NCBI RefSeq assembly: GCF_001039005.1
Contig: NZ_LDWR01000100.1
Span: 1-40,514, forward strand
Direction: 5' to 3'
Source of the DNA: Burkholderia cepacia
GTDB lineage: Bacteria; Pseudomonadota; Gammaproteobacteria; Burkholderiales; Burkholderiaceae
DNA: 40,514 nt
Both the position numbers and the translations under genes were made by a program. This document shows positions 39,802-40,514 of the stretch, in pieces. Position 1 is the stretch's first letter. Each line of letters starts with the position of its first letter. Below the pieces are notes generated by a model that made no database searches, was not told the DNA's origin, and saw only the letters and a program-made list of their open reading frames with translations.

Positions 39802-40260
39802 TCAGATGTCACGCGTGCGCGGGATGACGACCGCCTGGCCGTGCAGTGTGCCGTCGGCGTCGAGTAGTTGCCACAGCGTGGCTTCCTCGATCATGAAGCG
39901 CTGGCCTGACTTGGTGACCCGCACGCCCTTGTAGCCCGCCTCGTAGCCGAGCCGCTGTACGCGTGCGAGGAATTGCTCCCGCTCCTCGCGATTCGGGGCC
40001 TCGGCTGAAAGTCGGGACGGCAGTCGGGTGATTTCATCCCAGCTATACCCAAACCGGCGCTGCGCGGCCTTGTTGCCGTAAATAAAGAGCGGGTCAGGAT
40101 CGGTGTTGTGCGCGAGTACCGCGAACGGCGCACGCTCATAGAGCCATTCGGTAGCTTCGACCACGGGCATGGCCTGAGGCACCAGGGGACGGCCAAGCAG
40201 CTGGGCATAGCTGTCGGCAAGGAGCTGATAGAAAGCTGGATTGCTGTGGAGTGGGATCAT
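39802..40260 (-). CDS. MEKHLA domain protein (PAS-like)
   Basis: Encodes 152 residues, a single MEKHLA domain (PF08670), a PAS-related sensory fold. Landmarks are APFAVLAHNTDPDPLFIYGNKAAQRRFGYSWDEITRLPSRLSAE, where the N-K-A-A-x-x-x-F-G-Y stretch is PAS-like, and the C-terminal RFMIEEATLWQLLDADGTLHGQAVV. Such small proteins are known in plants and cyanobacteria and in many proteobacteria; function unclear. The start is ATG at 40260. It converges on the LysR gene with a 28-base gap. Confidence 0.88.
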   Translation of the reverse strand: MIPLHSNPAFYQLLADSYAQLLGRPLVPQAMPVVEATEWLYERAPFAVLAHNTDPDPLFIYGNKAAQRRFGYSWDEITRLPSRLSAEAPNREEREQFLARVQRLGYEAGYKGVRVTKSGQRFMIEEATLWQLLDADGTLHGQAVVIPRTRDI

Positions 40261-40514
40261 CTAAGACATCTCGACGGAGATCGTAGGGCCCGTCTGCGCG
40301 ACTGTGGTGGCGCTCACGATACCGCATCTGCAGGCTAAGGTTCCTTGTTTCCCTGCGTCCAGCGGCGGCGGAGAGCGGTGATTGATCAATCGGCCGGAAA
40401 ATGGTGCGACGCGGGCATTCCACTGTCCGAGGTACGCAAGCGGTCATGGACCGCTCGTGGTCGGTAGCCGTCGGCCACGATCGGCGCTTCCCGACTGCGG
40501 ATTCAACCGGTCGA
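40261..40514. other. non-coding end of window
   Basis: These 254 bases upstream of the MEKHLA gene hold only short overlapping reading frames with no family features. Nothing certain can be named; any gene that follows lies outside the window. Confidence 0.5.

Noticed and set aside
1..40514. Search for tRNA, rRNA, CRISPR, insertion sequences and prophage genes
   Set aside because: No transposase, integrase, direct-repeat array or structural RNA pattern was seen by reading; this is not a substitute for a covariance-model scan.

Overview
The window is a dense, GC-rich stretch (roughly two-thirds G+C by eye) that looks like a Burkholderia replicon, most likely a secondary chromosome of the Burkholderia cepacia complex. 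The reasons are the Burkholderia-type porin, the DUF4148 protein, the many LysR/GntR/AraC regulators each beside a small catabolic or transport unit, and the mix of families. This is an inference from family content, not a database match. I see no rRNA, tRNA, CRISPR array, insertion sequence or prophage gene. The sequence opens inside a di-haem cytochrome c peroxidase gene and ends in a short non-coding stretch.

Layout. 1-1880: di-haem peroxidase (5' cut) facing a SAM methyltransferase. 2092-3041: a two-gene unit encoding a type VI secretion amidase effector (Tae4) and its periplasmic immunity protein (Tai4), overlapping by ATGA, with no secretion genes nearby. 3348-8843: a catabolic block with a GntR regulator, an SDR dehydrogenase, a BKACE (DUF849) beta-keto acid cleavage enzyme, an MFS organic-anion symporter and, on the other strand, an AtoE-type short-chain fatty acid transporter. 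9206-9721: an orphan gene of lower GC. 9876-13949: a divergent CLC-family protein, a VOC protein, an outer-membrane porin and a DUF4148 secreted protein. 14048-17730: LysR with a divergent FUSC (AaeB-like) exporter, then a small secreted protein. 17860-21365: a P1-family peptidase and an APC amino-acid permease, divergent from a LuxR-type regulator.

21512-25912: a small membrane protein, a secreted dienelactone-hydrolase-like esterase, a small hypothetical protein, and a cytochrome P450 divergent from an AraC regulator. 26131-29186: LysR, an AEC transporter and an EamA exporter. 29482-29856: a COG4315-type secreted repeat protein. 30003-33984: beta-alanine:pyruvate aminotransferase plus CoA-acylating (methyl)malonate-semialdehyde dehydrogenase with a divergent LysR, which together would turn beta-alanine into acetyl-CoA. 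34138-36902: a marR - small membrane protein - MFS exporter operon with a striking double palindromic operator, divergent from a cupin. 36986-39773: a SAM methyltransferase translationally coupled to an unknown multi-pass membrane protein, with a divergent LysR and a palindrome between them. 39802-40260: a MEKHLA (PAS-like) domain protein.

Nothing here is a proven new system. The most interesting parts are the orphan Tae4/Tai4 pair, the GntR-SDR-BKACE pathway of unknown substrate, the marR operator architecture, the palindrome built into the last codons of the LysR gene at 26131-27015, and the coupled methyltransferase/membrane-protein unit.
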